From Hyphodiscus hymeniophilus (Eukaryota; Ascomycota; Leotiomycetes; Helotiales; Hyphodiscaceae): DNA of 64,000 bases. The DNA is taken from contig VNKQ01000005.1 in the NCBI GenBank assembly GCA_016508695.1, positions 2,232,001 through 2,296,000 on the forward strand, in the 5' to 3' direction. Shown here in pieces: positions 44,942 through 56,215 of this stretch; position 1 is the first letter of the stretch; each line of letters begins with the position of its first letter. Position numbers and translations under genes: made by a program. The notes below the pieces were generated by a model. It was not told the DNA's origin, did no database searches, and worked only from the letters and a program-made list of their open reading frames with translations.

Positions 44942-47452
44942 TTGAGCATAGAAATTCCGATGGACCTGAAGGAATCCAAGGAAAGCAAGCTTGACCAGAA
45001 GACCTGTACAGAATTAGCTGGAGGCAAGGTTGCCGAGCAAGGGAAAGATCTTCCTTTCGGGGAATCGAGAGAAGCCTCGACTGGCGACACAGCTCTGGCA
45101 GTTCCCAGCGTGGCCGACAAGAAATCAGAAACCTTCACCGGCGATACAACCTCGCCAGCTCCCAGCGTGGCCAGCAAGAAAATAGTAGCCGAAAATGCAG
45201 AGGCACCGCAAGTTTTGATTTCAGCACTTCAGACCGAACCCTTGAGACGCGGAACCTGGTGCGATCTTTACAGAAAGCTAGGACTTTGGGCCGTAGTCTT
45301 CATGTTGGGCGGTACAGTGGCAGCATTGGGAATCTGGTCTTTCTGGACCTTCATATGGTTCTCAAATGGCAGAAATCCAACATGGCATTGGATCATGGTG
45401 AACGATCACATTAAGGTGATCGTGTCGGCAAGCGCAGAAGCTCTGAACCGCGTGGTGGGCTTCATGCTTGGTGTCGAATGCTCTATGGTGTTGGCGCTCG
45501 CGTTGGAGAGATCTGAAGTGTTGTTCCCAAGTCTTGTTTCTGCTTCAATTGGTAGATCAGGTACAGGTCCTGGGAAGTCATTTGGCATGGTTAAGAGAAT
45601 AGCAAGGAAGAAATGGCCGTACAAGGGATGGGATTTTCGTCTCCCATTTGTTGTTATTCTCCTCTGCCTCATTGAGATCATGACCCTTGGAACTCATACC
45701 GTACTATTTTCGGACATCAGGCTCGGTCAGATCTCCTCCCACCACAATTCTACCGATGTCAACTTTGGATTCAAGTACTACAACGAGACGATTTCGAGCC
45801 TGGGTGGTCAGGCAGACGTGCTAACTTCAAGTGATTCTGGCTGGGTCCTCAAGCCGCCGTCATATCCTGTTTTCGCTGAATATACAGAGAGTCCCTTTGT
45901 TCAACATGGTGTCAGCGATACTGGAGTTACACTACGGGCATTCTTACCATACGCGGATTCAGTAGCGAGGCAGAGCATCCACAGCTACACTGGACCGACA
46001 ACTGTGTTGGATACACGAGTAACGTGCCAGCTTCCAAGCTTCGACAATATTACAATCCAAGTTCAAAGTGCTGGCCTGATCGTAGCTGGATACGTCAAGG
46101 CAACAACTTTCACACCTCGTCTGGGCAACTCGACATGGCTTCCAGCCCATGGAGTCAATAATGGTTGGATACGAAACGGAGCTGCGCCATTTGTGTGCAT
46201 CGCTCCCCTCGTCAATTCCAGCACTTATGGTGTCCCAGATCAATGGCGGGCTTCTATTTGTCAGTTGGCCAATAGTGGAAGGAATGCTGACGGGATTTCT
46301 GGCGGTTTGGTCAGCGAGTTCAGAGACTATGCCACCTGGCTGGCAAACGTCCCAAATTACAATGACGCCTCAAACTTTGGAACCGCCTACATAATCTTGA
46401 ATATCTCGTCAGGCGCTTCCGCCGAGTGGCAAGAAGTTGTACCATCGGGAGACAGTCGACCGATGTCCCTATCACAGCCGCTGCAAGTCAATGAATGGGC
46501 GCAATTTTCGTTGCCACCTGATTTGTCCTTTAGTGCAAGCCTTTGCTACTCAGCATTTGATACGGCGGATATCTCTGTTGTTGTTACTTCCAGGGATACT
46601 CGCAATCGTACAGAGCCACAGCCGCGGTTCAATTTTGGAACGCAGAGATACACCTTCGGGGATGTGAGGAACCAGTACGGGCAAGCAAGGGATCACGACG
46701 ATGACATATCCTCACTTGAGGCCCGAGGAATTTTCCAACTAGTAAATCAATCCTGGATTGCAGGCCCAGGTGTCCAGCCGCCTATCTATTCATATATACG
46801 ACAGTACGCAAACCTTGCAGGTCCTTACTTTTCCGATGGAAACACTCCCTATTATTCTGCTTTCATGCTAAGTACAGATTCTCAGGGAGCGGATTATAAC
46901 GCTACCGATTATTATGCCGAGTTTCCGATATTGAGTGGGCTACAAAGTGTCAATCCAGATGCTATGCACTATTGGTTGTTCCAAGATATACTTGCCCATG
47001 GTGGCTCCATTGCCTTCGCAGTGCAATCCCTTCTCACCACACTGACCAGTATGGTGTACTACGACCAGATGGCCCTTTTTGATAACCGGGCTGCTGTAAT
47101 GAAGTCCGTATTTATCGAATCAAACTTACCAAGGGCAATTTGGGGCTGGCTTTCGGTCACAATTGTCTTCTTCCTTCACATTTTCCTGGCTTGGATGATA
47201 CTCTTCTGGTTCCTTGCTAGTACCGAGTACACCATGCTGGGCCAAAAGTGGCAAACTGTGTCCCAAGTAAGCACCGTTGAGACCAAAGATCTCATCGCCA
47301 TGGCAGCTCAAATGAGTGATGACGAGCTCAAGGTCAAGATGGGGAAAGTCGAACAGGTGACCGCGCACCCTAGCTTACCACTTTCGAAAGCAAGAGTACG
47401 ACTGGGTTTGAAAGAGGACACAGTTGGAATTTTCTTAGTAGATAGATCATAA
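44942..47452 (+). CDS. Large integral membrane protein of unknown function
   Basis: An intronless ORF of 836 aa. The N-terminal 100 residues are hydrophilic with a repeated S-R/T-x-x-T-G-D-T ... PAPSVA(D/S)KK element (about residues 42-80). Three hydrophobic segments follow: LGLWAVVFMLGGTVAALGIW, VVGFMLGVECSMVLALAL and FVVILLCLIEIMTLGTHTVL. A roughly 500-residue domain with many N-glycosylation sites (HHNST, YNETIS, DNITIQ, LGNSTW) is probably outside the cell or in a lumen. A last segment (LSVTIVFFLHIFLAWMILFW) precedes a 75-residue cytoplasmic tail. This layout is common among uncharacterised fungal plasma-membrane proteins, but I recognise no named domain. It is divergent from the GPI-type gene. 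Confidence 0.8.
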   Translation: MSIEIPMDLKESKESKLDQKTCTELAGGKVAEQGKDLPFGESREASTGDTALAVPSVADKKSETFTGDTTSPAPSVASKKIVAENAEAPQVLISALQTEPLRRGTWCDLYRKLGLWAVVFMLGGTVAALGIWSFWTFIWFSNGRNPTWHWIMVNDHIKVIVSASAEALNRVVGFMLGVECSMVLALALERSEVLFPSLVSASIGRSGTGPGKSFGMVKRIARKKWPYKGWDFRLPFVVILLCLIEIMTLGTHTVLFSDIRLGQISSHHNSTDVNFGFKYYNETISSLGGQADVLTSSDSGWVLKPPSYPVFAEYTESPFVQHGVSDTGVTLRAFLPYADSVARQSIHSYTGPTTVLDTRVTCQLPSFDNITIQVQSAGLIVAGYVKATTFTPRLGNSTWLPAHGVNNGWIRNGAAPFVCIAPLVNSSTYGVPDQWRASICQLANSGRNADGISGGLVSEFRDYATWLANVPNYNDASNFGTAYIILNISSGASAEWQEVVPSGDSRPMSLSQPLQVNEWAQFSLPPDLSFSASLCYSAFDTADISVVVTSRDTRNRTEPQPRFNFGTQRYTFGDVRNQYGQARDHDDDISSLEARGIFQLVNQSWIAGPGVQPPIYSYIRQYANLAGPYFSDGNTPYYSAFMLSTDSQGADYNATDYYAEFPILSGLQSVNPDAMHYWLFQDILAHGGSIAFAVQSLLTTLTSMVYYDQMALFDNRAAVMKSVFIESNLPRAIWGWLSVTIVFFLHIFLAWMILFWFLASTEYTMLGQKWQTVSQVSTVETKDLIAMAAQMSDDELKVKMGKVEQVTAHPSLPLSKARVRLGLKEDTVGIFLVDRS

Positions 47453-48407
47453 AGAAGAGAATGGATTATAAAAGAATTCTATATTCTTTTTCTGCGATCG
47501 TCCGATTCCTCCTAGGCTTGTTCATTGAACGATGATGCGGGCTAACAAGTATTTTAATGCAGCAGGAGGTCAAATATCTGTATCGACTTTCGGGTATGCT
47601 GCCATAGCATCTTTCAACACCACAGCTCACTTTAGTTAATCAAAGTACATCTCAGCTATGTGAGAACGCACGAAGACCTCGAAACCGTGTATTTCTATTG
47701 CTTATATTTTCTAACAAAGCAAGACTTGTCACATACGACCAAAGACTGAGGAGAATTGGGCTATATTTACTGTTTATCACGCTACAGCTTTAAATCGACT
47801 CGATCAACCAAGAAACAATATCTCGAACTCTGGTGCTGGTCACTTCAAGTTTTTTGAGATTCACGTGTTGATTCTACCTTTTTCTCGAAAATCGGAACTG
47901 AGATCTAGGATCTCAGAAAAAACAAGGCTCAACTAATGTTCAGCTGGATTCCAAGCTGACCTTAAATGGTGAAAATAATAGTGCTTTATCGTACAGATAC
48001 AAGCTCAAGCAGTTGTTCTTGAACCAGGTGCAAGAACTTTCAAAAGCCCGCTTCCCTAGGGACTTTTGCTTAAGCAAGGGGCAGTATTGTTGCCTTAAGC
48101 CTTGTCATTTCGGCCATTCTTGTTGCTATACATATCACATTAGTTTAGAGAACATGGCTTCGCCGAGTAAAAGGTTCAGTGTCGTATTGGATTATTGAGC
48201 TAAAGTATAATGATATACTGAGCGGCATCCGATGCCCTTAGCCACCTGTATGATAATCAGCCAAGAAACAACATAAATAACCAAATACCGCTCTGCCAAT
48301 CACATACGATTACAACCTCGACAATGCTGTAGAAGTCCTTCCCCTTGGCGACGAAGTCTTCAGTCTGTTATCGACTGCCATACTGCAAATGGTGTACCCG
48401 GTGCGTT
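47453..48407. other. AT-rich gene-poor stretch
   Basis: No gene recognised. An open stretch at about 48300-48410 (TYDYNLDNAVEVLPLGDEVF) directly before the repeat may be a remnant of a coding region. Confidence 0.35.
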
Positions 48408-48546
48408 TATAACAGTGCTCACACACGATGGTAATCGTTGGTATGAATCTGTAGTATTGGTGCATCTGAGGAAGGGAAGCTTCCTGAAGGGAAATTGTCT
48501 AAGTACAGGCAGGCCCTAGCGCGTGTGCCACGTGACCATCATTATA
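48408..48546 (+). repeat. 139-bp dispersed repeat, copy 2
   Basis: Same orientation and about 96% identical to 7007-7145. The frame here gives S-I-G-A-S-E-E-G-K-L-P-E-G-K-L-S-K-Y then RQALARVPRDHH and continues into different sequence (YSVPIKSPDIRGLRII), whereas copy 1 continues differently. Confidence 0.85.
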
Positions 48547-49548
48547 GCGTTCCAATCAAATCCCCAGACATCCGCGGACTCCGCATAATCTGTGTCGGTC
48601 GCGTCTGCTGGAAGGAAGCACAAGAGACACTTGAGAAAGGCGACGAGATATTTTCCCATGGCTTTAGGTTCTTGCTACTCGAGGTATTACACTTGCTTGC
48701 AATCGTGATAGGCCTAGATATTCTGAATTGCTTGACCTGAAAAGGGACCGTTCGTGGAACCTTCTGGTTCTGCCGATTTCTTTGCACAAATTTTCGATCT
48801 TTCTGAAATTCTTTGCAATGTCGTATTTGGGAAGAAATGGTTCCGACGTGAAGTTGCGCACATATATTATGATATTTCAATGTCGACTGGATAAACAGCA
48901 ATAATCGTTGGCTCGCTACGTAATATTTATTTGTGGACTGGCAAGCGAAGACCGATATTAGTTTGTGACTCTTGTGTAGTGTAATATAACCGTGATAAGC
49001 CCGTAGTCGTGCCTATAAGACACCGGCTCTTTAGGAGATGATCACTTTTATTACAGAGGGAAGACTGATAATAATAAGGACAATGCTGTGAATTGAGGAG
49101 GATGCGGAGCTTAATAAGAAAGCGTCCTCATTCGCTGTTTTTTTTTGCATTTCAATAAGAATGAATTTTTCTCTACCCCACGGCCTGAGACACAGAGGCG
49201 TTTTGACTCATGAGCAGGGTTCTTTCAGAAAGTCCTATAATACTGATGAATCTAGTCCTTGACTAGACTCAGGACAAATCAGCTGGAGGTATCCATCGGG
49301 TCTCTGACTTGCATATGCCGGATAGACTTGGTTCTATGGCTTTCAGAAGGAGTAAACGCCCATTCAAAAATAGGTATCGACGAGGCTGCGCTTGAGCGAG
49401 GCTGGGGAGACCGTCTGAAATTAAGGAAAGACTGATGTCGCTAGACGCTTATTAAATGTGCTATCTTATAGAATGTGCTGGCATATATCCTTCGGAGTTG
49501 GAGGATTGTGTATGAGAGAACGCGCTCTTCTTTGAATTGTGTGAGGAG
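48547..49548. other. AT-rich gene-poor stretch after repeat copy 2
   Basis: The frame from the repeat stays open to 48740 (GRVCWKEAQETLEKGDEIFS) and may be part of a decayed gene. Beyond that nothing is recognised. Confidence 0.35.
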
Positions 49549-49701
49549 ATGGAGGTCTGCGCTGTTACACGGCACCGCGGCGGAGTGGTGGGCGACCTGC
49601 GCAAGGCGTTGAACGTGGCTGACTTGCCTACGCCTAACGTGACCAATTGGGTCGAAGCAACCCAAGTGCAGGCGAACAAGAACACCAAGAGCGCTGTATA
49701 G
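49549..49701 (+). CDS. Small ORF of 50 aa, hypothetical
   Basis: A short ORF MEVCAVTRHRGGVVGDLRKA then LNVADLPTPNVTNWVEATQV and a basic end. The block is more GC-rich than the surrounding AT-rich DNA and the reading looks coding-like, but no family is recognised. It may be a gene fragment. Confidence 0.25.
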   Translation: MEVCAVTRHRGGVVGDLRKALNVADLPTPNVTNWVEATQVQANKNTKSAV

Positions 49702-49834
49702 TAAGAATGGATGAGAAATGACGGTCAACAGCTCTAACTCATATTCTGCTTTTCCATAAGTGGACAGTGAAGAACTGTCGAGTATGCAGCAGATCAATTC
49801 TCGGCCAAGTTGGACCTGATTACCCCTAACGCCT

Positions 49835-52116
49835 TCATATCCTCAACTTAGTAACTCCTTGTCGTAGCTCTTCCTGCTCCTGCTCAATACCACTGTACTT
49901 ATTTATCCAGGCCAGCACCTCCTGATGCCACACCAACGAGTTTTCCGGCTTCAGCACCCACTGTAGCTAGTCAGTAAACATCAAATACACAAAGTCGCTC
50001 CCAACTTACATGATTCTCATCAGGGAACGTCAAGAATTTACTCGGTATCCCCTTCGTCTGCAGCACATTGAATGGTGCCAAACCTTCTCCAATTGGAAGT
50101 CGATAGTCAAGTTCGTTATGGATGATCAAATGAGGCGTAGCCCAATTCTTCAGATGCCGAGCGGGGTCCCACTTCTCATAGTTCTCTCTGTTCTCCCAAA
50201 GAGTTCCTGCAAAATCATGGTGGGGGAAAAAAAGTTCTTCGGACGAATACTGGTTAAGGGTGCTAAAAACTCCGTCATGAGTGACTAGAGCCTTGAACTT
50301 CCGTCCTAGGTCATGCCCTTGGATCCAATTCACCATATAACCACCATAACTTGCACCAAGAGCGACAGCTCTTGATGTGTCAACGTATGGGAAGTTGGCT
50401 TCGATATACTCAAATCCTTTCACGAGGTCGACGTATGGTCGACCTCCCCAATTGTTTCTGATCCCGTTCTGAAAGGCCATCCCATAGCCTGATGAGCCGG
50501 TCGGATTAGGCGTGACAACAACGTAGCCTTGTTCAGCGAAGACAGCGGGATTCCACCTTGTAGACCATGACTCATTCCATGCACCTTGGGGCTGTTATAT
50601 ATTAGCACAGCGACCTGATAGTCAACGAGCAGAAAATTTGAACACTTACGCCACCGTGTATAAGATATGCCAAAGGGTATTTCTTAGATTTATCGAAATT
50701 AGATGGCTTGAGAACCCAAGCATGTACGCTGTAGTCCTCGGCACCTTCATACCAGAATTCGTCAACCTGATCCTGAGAAAGTCCAAATGCCTTCCCGGAC
50801 TTTGAGACCGACGATACTGTGGATATCTCAGAAGCCTTTGAGGGATCGAGAATCGAATAAGTGCTATTATCCACAAGAGAGTTGCTGCTTATCAAAAGCT
50901 TCCCATCTGGAAGCATCCTTGCATCTGTAACACTGCCATCGCTGACAATTGCTGTAGGGAGATCCGAAGCGTGGCGCGGGGATGCAGGTAACTTGAAAAG
51001 CTTTCCCCGTCCATTCTCCTCAGCAGTGACATAAAGCTCCGAACCGTCCTTGCTGAACGTAACGCCCTCCGGTTTCAGATCCCATTTGCCTTCGCCATCC
51101 TTGGTCTCGAAGAACTCCTGAACATTGGTAAGATCGGTAATATCTGGGACGAGAAGGAGTCTTGTTTTGTCGCTCTCATATTGATCACTTTTCATCCGGG
51201 TAAAAACCACAGACTTAGAGTCAGGTGAGAAGATCGGTGACCCACTATAGCCTTTCAGGTTGCCTGTCTTAACGATTTGAGGTGATGGCGCTTGACTTTC
51301 CGTGAAGGTTTGAAGAGGGATGTAGTAGAGGTCGGTCTTCGTGTGGTTGGCGGGATCCAACTTCGGATCTTTTGCCACAAATACAATCCCATTTTTGCTA
51401 ATATCGAAATCTCCTGCTCCTCCAAAAGGTGGAACTGGCGACTCGAGCTGGAATGAATGGCCTTTTAGAGCATTGATGAAAGATGTTGTGTTCACTTGCA
51501 TTCTCTTGTGGACATTCAGAGTTGTATACCATATCGTACTCTTATTTTCCGTCACATACGCATCCCACTGTCTGACGAAGAGGCTAGAATAAACTTTGCC
51601 GGTCGAGTGAGGCTTCTTTGCGGTCTCTGGGTTGTAGAGCTCTCCATCAGGCGTTGCCAACCCCGTGAAAGCAAGGGCAAATGTATCCGAGCCAAGATGT
51701 ACGACTTTCGGATTGGACAGCGAGCCGTTGAAAACAGTCACAGTCTCTGGCGCGTACTGCAAATCGTCAACATCCGCCGCCTGCAGAATTGTAGTGCCTT
51801 TCTCTTCTCCCTTCAACCATAGCAGCACGTTATCCTTTCCGAGCCATATCGGTTCCCTGGCATTCAAATCGTCTGTGATAACCCTTGATTGACCATTCTT
51901 CAGGTCTAGTACGCGGATCTCTGATGTCTTCGAATGGGTCTCGAACGAATAGGTGGAAACGGTGAACACAGCTAAGGTTCCGGCTGGATTAGGAACTGCT
52001 GCAGACCTGCGAGGAGCGGAGAGGAGAACCTGGAAGTATCAACATTAGTAAATTCATAGCAGGGAGAGAGAAACTAGAGGCACCTCGGGTGTAAACTTTT
52101 TAGCCCTGACCGTCAT
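49835..52116 (-). CDS. Dipeptidyl-peptidase 5-like S9 serine peptidase
   Basis: Four exons on the minus strand: 52084-52116, 50650-52029, 50010-50591 and 49835-49960, giving 706 aa, the usual DPP5 length. It cleaves N-terminal dipeptides. The N-terminal beta-propeller is followed by the alpha/beta-hydrolase domain: [37 protein letters not shown], nucleophile Ser552 in [11 protein letters not shown], an Asp near residue 635 in [15 protein letters not shown], and His665 in [17 protein letters not shown], which is split by the last intron. Secreted fungal DPP5 begins with a signal peptide. This one starts [20 protein letters not shown] with no hydrophobic leader, so it is probably cytosolic unless an upstream exon was missed. 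Divergent from the ENV7-like kinase gene. Confidence 0.93.
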
Positions 52117-52853
52117 CTTGGACTGCACTTCTATACGGCGACTTGTCAGAAAAGCAGAGGACTGATGATTGAGAATTGAGAAATAGATTTTTCCCGGAGT
52201 GTTCAGAAGACAATAGTTCAATTGTAGCTGAATTGTACTCGAGTAAAGACAAATAGAAGACGGGCGTGAGGACAGGCGTAAGTAAGTAAGCATACCACCT
52301 GCCAAACACTCGCTCTTCTACCCCGCAAAGGCGTGAGCTAACCCCTGGGTGAGGCAAAGGAGGATACTCGAATACGTAAGCTCACAGGCAGCATAAGGAG
52401 GCGACTACAAAGCCTTCTTATTTTGTTGTTGCGATCTTGGCTTGAAGCGAGATAAATGGTAAATAAACATTCTCCTTTTCCTTTGTCAAAATTGTTATGG
52501 AAGTGTTGGTTGAGGTACATACCTATGCACAAACCATAGTACCCTGCACGACTGTACGGAGTACGAGTACAGGTACGAGTACCCAAGCTCAAGCCACAAA
52601 TAGACGGCGAGAGAAGTGGCTCAGCTCCTTGCTGAGCTCAGATTTGTATACAACACGAGTTCTGGACACTTCAACATCAATTTAACAATTAAAAATCGTA
52701 CTACTATCTGATCCTCATCTTTCTAATTGAATCTGAGAGGTATTTTAAACGAACCTATCTCTTCTTCCAGCACACGCCAGATCGTGTACGCGCAATAGCA
52801 CTAACAGCTTTCGAAGCTTCAGCCTCCCGGGCAACAGCTCCCCATCAATCGCA
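52117..52853. promoter_or_regulatory. Divergent promoter region DPP5/ENV7
   Basis: 737 bp between two start codons. It holds a short GTACGAGTAC repeat at about 52560-52582 but no recognised regulatory site. Confidence 0.4.
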
Positions 52854-54199
52854 ATGTCACAATACTTTCTAGATCTGATATACACCCTCACCAACTGCAT
52901 GAGTTGTTTTCCGGGCTCTCCTCAATTGAAGATCAACAACCGGAGCTTCAAGATCCTGCGATTGCTAGGAGAAGTACGAAGTTCCACCACTCCTGATATC
53001 TTGAATATTTGCTCACATTGGATTATCAGGGAGGATTCTCATACGTCTATTTAGTCCAAGATGCAAGTAGCGAAGCCCTCTATGCCCTCAAGAAGATCCG
53101 ATGTCCCTTCGGCCAAGAATCAGTCGCTCATGCGATGAAGGAGGTTGAAGCTTACGCGCTCTTCTCCCCACACCCCAATATCATCCACAGTGTCGACTAC
53201 TGTGTATCCGCAGACCGATCGGATCCAGGCGCGAAGACTGTTTATATCCTGCTGCCTTACTACCGCCGCGGGAATCTCCAAGACATCATCAATGCGAATC
53301 TGGTCAATCATACAAAGTTTCCAGAGAGGAGGTTGATGGTACTATTTCTAGGAGTATGTAAGGCTTTGAAGGCAATGCATAACTACAAAGTTCAGGGAGG
53401 TCCAGGAGGTGCCAACAGCTTGAATAATGCGAAGAGAGTGAGAGGGGAAGCTGCGCAAGCCGACCATGATGCAGAAGAGGAGGTGGAACAACGGAGAGGA
53501 AGGGGCCAGGGGAGAGAAGTGGACGATGACAGTGAGCAACAAGAGCCTTTGATGGATGGAGAAGTCACTATAAGCCAAGAGGGTGTTGCACCGGGAGAGA
53601 TCAGAGCGTACGCGCATAGAGATATTAAGCCTGGTGGGTAGATGAGCTGACGAGGATGACAACAAAGCTAATCTATGGCAGGCAACATCATGATTGATGA
53701 CGATGGCGAGCAACCGATTCTCATGGACCTTGGATCGCTGGCTCCTGCGCCCACACCAATCACTTCTCGATCTCTAGCCCTTGCCGTACAAGACCAGGCG
53801 GCAGAACACTCCACAATGCCTTACCGAGCCCCCGAGTTATTCGATGTGAAGACGGGCAGCACAATCGATACGAAAGTTGACATATGGTCGCTTGGCTGTA
53901 CGCTATACGCGTGTCTAGTTGGAAAATCCCCATTCGAAATGCGCAGCGACGAGACAGGAGGAAGCTTAAGCCTTTGTGTGCTCGGAGGCGACTGGAGATT
54001 CCCAGATGAAGGTGCCGGCGGGAAGAAAAAGACCACCAATCAACCAGGACAAACTGAAGATAGCGGGATTTCCGAGAGTATCAGAGATGTCGTGAGGAAG
54101 TGCCTGAAGGTCGAGACGTCTGAACGGCCCGACGTGGATGAGTTGATAAGGATCGTGGAGGGAGTTATTGAGGAGTTGCCTGAAGACGGCTCGTCGTAA
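52854..54199 (+). CDS. ENV7: ENV7/STK16 (NAK-family) serine/threonine kinase
   Basis: Three exons: 52854-52973, 53030-53633 and 53682-54199, giving 413 aa. A short N-terminus with clustered Cys (TNCMSCF) suggests palmitoylation, as in yeast Env7 at the vacuole membrane and STK16 at the Golgi. The Gly loop is LLGEGGFSYVYLV, with the ATP Lys in YALKKI (about 61). The catalytic loop is YAHRDIKPGNIMI (Asp about 236), with DLG in place of DFG (ILMDLGSLAPAP) and the APE motif in TMPYRAPELFDV, then DIWSLGCTLYACLVGKSPFE. These features fit the NAK family. About 65 acidic/Arg-rich residues (EEEVEQRRGRGQGREVDDD) are inserted before the HRD loop. Proposed role: vacuole fusion or membrane traffic. Confidence 0.9.
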
Positions 54200-55037
54200 T
54201 CGTTGCACGATTCGAGTTGATGTCACATGCATTCTGTTCTTGAGCGTTTTTTGGCGAGGCTGAGGCAGAGCCTTATGCATCATTGCGGACCTAATAGCGA
54301 TTTCGCATGGCTCCGACATTTGGAAATTTGATATACTTAGCCACCAGTCGTCGACTTCTATTCTTATGTGCTTGCAATTCTACCAGTGAACTCTCGGGAG
54401 AAGTGACATAGTCCTCCTCAGGCTCGTGATGCTTGCCAGGGACATCAGAATGTCGTCCCTACCACGCAAAGTTGTGGATTACATTATTTCGACTACTACT
54501 TGTACTGCCATCGAAGCCCCATTACTAAGGTGTTGGTCTACATGGTACAGTCTACCAGGCGAGTTCAGGGGTTTCACAGCCCTGCGGCTAGGATCAGTCA
54601 AGAAGATGAATTCTTCGGTCATCCTCACTAATTTTTTACCTCACACCTAGTTTTACGGGGTGAATCATGAGGGAGTGTTGGGGAGCAGTGCGAGGTGGAA
54701 GGAGGAATGGAGGAGGAGGGGCTGACAGAACTAGACTGTTATAGTGGTTGAAGGTTCTTGGAAAGACAGTCATTATGAGAGCAAGTAGACCACCCCCTGA
54801 ACTTTACTTTTTTGCAAGTGCTCAACGCTTCTGTATTGGTCTTCTATACTTTTCTGGTTGAGGCGCGATCAACACACCCAAATGTAAGCAAATGCCATTT
54901 ATATCGCCAACAAAGCACATGTTACAACAAGGCACTGTGTCCTCCACAATTTCAGCCAAACACCAGTCTCTCCTCCAGATTCTGGCCTCAGCCTCTAGCA
55001 AATCGACTGAAGATGAGTCAATGCTCCTCATCACATT
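54200..55037. other. Intergenic between convergent genes, nothing recognised
   Basis: Short ORFs only. Confidence 0.4.
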
Positions 55038-56215
55038 TCACTTCTGAAGAAATGCCTGTGGCTCTGTCTCAAACATGCTTTTGCGACTCTGCTCCACCAA
55101 GTCAGAACCACCAATGCCACCATCACCCACTCTAAGTAGGCCTGCAGTCTCCATGACCTCGCCAACATCCTCCCATGTGCACAAAATCTCTATCTTGCCA
55201 TCCTTCTTGGTCCGTGATTGATGTTGCTGCTGAAGCTCTTCGACCAAAAGCTCTCTCGTGTCAACTTCTCTGATTCCATTTATGAATGCTGCAATGAACT
55301 GGATCTGGAACTTTTCATCCTTTGGTCTGGTGGAAGACTGGAATGCGGCTGTGGCTTTATTGAGATAGTTGATGAGTGTGCCTGTTCCTTGATGAAGACG
55401 GGGGAGCTGGGCCGCTTTTGATGCAATATTTGAAGTTTGCTTTGACCTAGAAGACGGTACTGCAGCTTTTGGGTGACCAAATGGATCAGCTACCTGTGTC
55501 TGAAGCTTCTCGAGAGCTGAATCTTCGATAGACTGACTTCTAGATCTAGATCTGCTTCTATCTCGTATCACAGGATCGGCGAGTCCCGAAGATGTCTGTG
55601 CAGCAAGGTCGGAAGTCTGGAGTCTAGTCTCGGTAGTTGGAGCATCTTTTTGTTCTCGAACGATGTTGGAAGTTTTGCTTGAGCTCGGGACGTGCTGATG
55701 CGTAACTTCCAAGGTTGTCGTAGTATCCGCGGCGCGTGATAGGGTCTCCATTGCATCGGTAACGCTTGTATCTTGGGTTTGAGCGGAGGACATGCCACTA
55801 CTCAGAGGTACATTCCGGACTATCCAATATTATCAGTATGTCAACAAAAGTAGAGGAGGATGAAAGTACAATCAGAAAGCTGTTGGTCGTGAATCCCCAG
55901 ATGATCTATGACATTTTCCATCTGCGACCTTAACGCAGCCATGTCTTCTGCGTACTTCTCGAAGCCGTGACGATCCTTTCGTTCGTCGTTCTTGAACGTT
56001 AGGAAAGTAGCCTCCAATGCAGACATCCGTTCGTCAAAATCCTTCCTATTTTTGTTTGTCTCGGCTACAAGTTGCTCGAGCTGTTTGGTGTGGGCATTTG
56101 CCCTCTCGAGAAGTACGGCGTTTTCTTTGCGAAGCTGGAAGTCGATTAAAAGGTTGAGACCTTGTTTTAACGTCGGTCTTGACATCGTTGGGTCAATTTG
56201 CGTATCAACGACCAT
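55038..56215 (-). CDS. Coiled-coil protein with SR-like linker, unknown function
   Basis: Two exons on the minus strand, 55870-56215 and 55038-55819, give 375 aa. Residues 18-115 form a long heptad-like coiled coil (LLERANAHTKQLEQLVAETN, FEKYAEDMAALRSQMENVID). The middle is Ser/Thr-rich and disordered with a RDRSRSRSRSQS tract. The C-terminal part is predicted helical and possibly folded: GTLINYLNKATAAFQSST, KFQIQFIAAFINGIREVDTR and ELLVEELQQQHQSRTKKDG, then ILCTWEDVGEVMETAGLL. No named domain is recognised. Confidence 0.7.
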
